A stretch of DNA of 5,625 nucleotides from Inquilinus sp. (lineage in GTDB: Bacteria > Pseudomonadota > Alphaproteobacteria > DSM-16000 > Inquilinaceae). Every line of letters begins with the position of its first letter. The first letter of the stretch is position 1. Below, piece by piece: positions 5,529-5,625 of the stretch. Position numbers and translations under genes: made by a program. The DNA lies in NCBI GenBank assembly GCA_013003675.1, contig JABDIP010000007.1, positions 1 through 5,625 on the forward strand, written 5' to 3'. The notes beneath the pieces were generated by a model. It had not been told where the DNA came from. It saw nothing but the letters and a program-made list of their open reading frames with translations, and made no database searches.

Positions 5529-5574
5529 AGCCTGATCGCATCTCACCGGAACGGTGTGATGCGTGAATCAGCCT
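5529..5574. repeat. Long imperfect palindrome (REP-like or terminator-like element)
   Basis: A 20-nt left arm (5529-5548) and 23-nt right arm (5552-5574) enclose a GAA loop. The inner part CGCATCTCACCG pairs with CGGTGTGATGCG with one mismatch; the outer AGCCTGAT pairs with ATCAGCCT with one mismatch, after a 3-nt bulge in the right arm. In total 18 of 20 left-arm positions pair. It lies about 25 nt past the stop of the possible minus-strand gene at the window end, so it could end that transcript, although the nearest T-run on the minus strand (CTTTTT) is about 12 nt further on. It could instead be a dispersed genomic palindrome. Confidence 0.6.
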
Positions 5575-5598
5575 CCAATTTGTTGAAGCGATCTTGAT

Positions 5599-5625
5599 CT
5601 AGCGCCGGGCGGCGGCTTCGCTGGC
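5599..5625 (-). CDS. Possible C-terminal end of a minus-strand gene (8 codons)
   Basis: Reading in from the window edge on the minus strand gives ASEAAARR followed by TAG at 5601-5599. The return to high-GC codons exactly here, and an Ala/Arg-rich tail common at protein C-termini in such genomes, suggest a real gene end. Only 27 bases are visible, so this is weak; the protein cannot be identified. Confidence 0.22.
   Translation of the reverse strand, partial: ASEAAARR

Larger units (their letters stand above)
5307..5598. other. 292-bp low-GC intergenic stretch without a convincing gene
   Basis: Composition drops visibly compared with the rest of the window, with runs such as TTTAAAAA near 5510. 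The reading frames crossing it are extensions of, or antisense to, the secreted-protein gene and show no RBS or family features. It holds the RBS for that gene (GGAG, complement of 5314-5317), a long imperfect palindrome (5529-5574), and no clear sigma70 promoter that I could assign. Confidence 0.6.

Overview
This is a high-GC chromosomal segment (GC-rich wobble positions, GTG starts alongside ATG). It suggests an alphaproteobacterium, probably of the Rhodospirillales type. That rests on the composition, a lysine-type EF-P with an EpmA ligase, and an efp/IMPase/secreted acidic protein order that I associate with that group. The taxonomic placement is inference; no rRNA or other marker is present.

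Left part (1-1848, minus strand): a probable operon reads right to left as efp (elongation factor P), then 32 nt later suhB (inositol monophosphatase family), then after a 180-nt gap a truncated secreted Pro/Ala-rich protein that runs off the window. The last gene has its own plausible promoter. Middle (1960-3024, plus strand): epmA, the EF-P lysine ligase, is divergent from efp across 111 bp. Its target lysine (K33 of EF-P) is present, so writer and substrate of the modification sit side by side. The aminomutase EpmB, which makes the (R)-beta-lysine donor, is not in the window.

Right of epmA (3021-3688, minus strand): a type II toxin-antitoxin pair, with an AbrB-fold antitoxin followed by a PIN-domain VapC toxin that overlaps it by 4 nt. 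The toxin stop codon shares a CTAG palindrome with the epmA stop, so the two genes converge with no spacer. The antitoxin is divergent from an HSL-family alpha/beta hydrolase (3799-4746, plus). The 110 bp between them hold an AT-rich 18-bp imperfect palindrome, a second inverted repeat and an 11-bp-period direct repeat, a good candidate for a control region.

Far right (4747-5625): a hairpin follows the hydrolase. Next is an unrecognised small secreted protein (4848-5306, minus) with less biased codon use than its neighbours. A 292-bp stretch of lower GC follows, with no convincing gene but a long imperfect palindrome (5529-5574). The last 27 bases may be the C-terminal end of another minus-strand gene. 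The window is mostly housekeeping genes plus a small accessory TA module and an orphan secreted protein. I see no mobile element, tRNA, rRNA or CRISPR array, and no clearly new multi-gene system.
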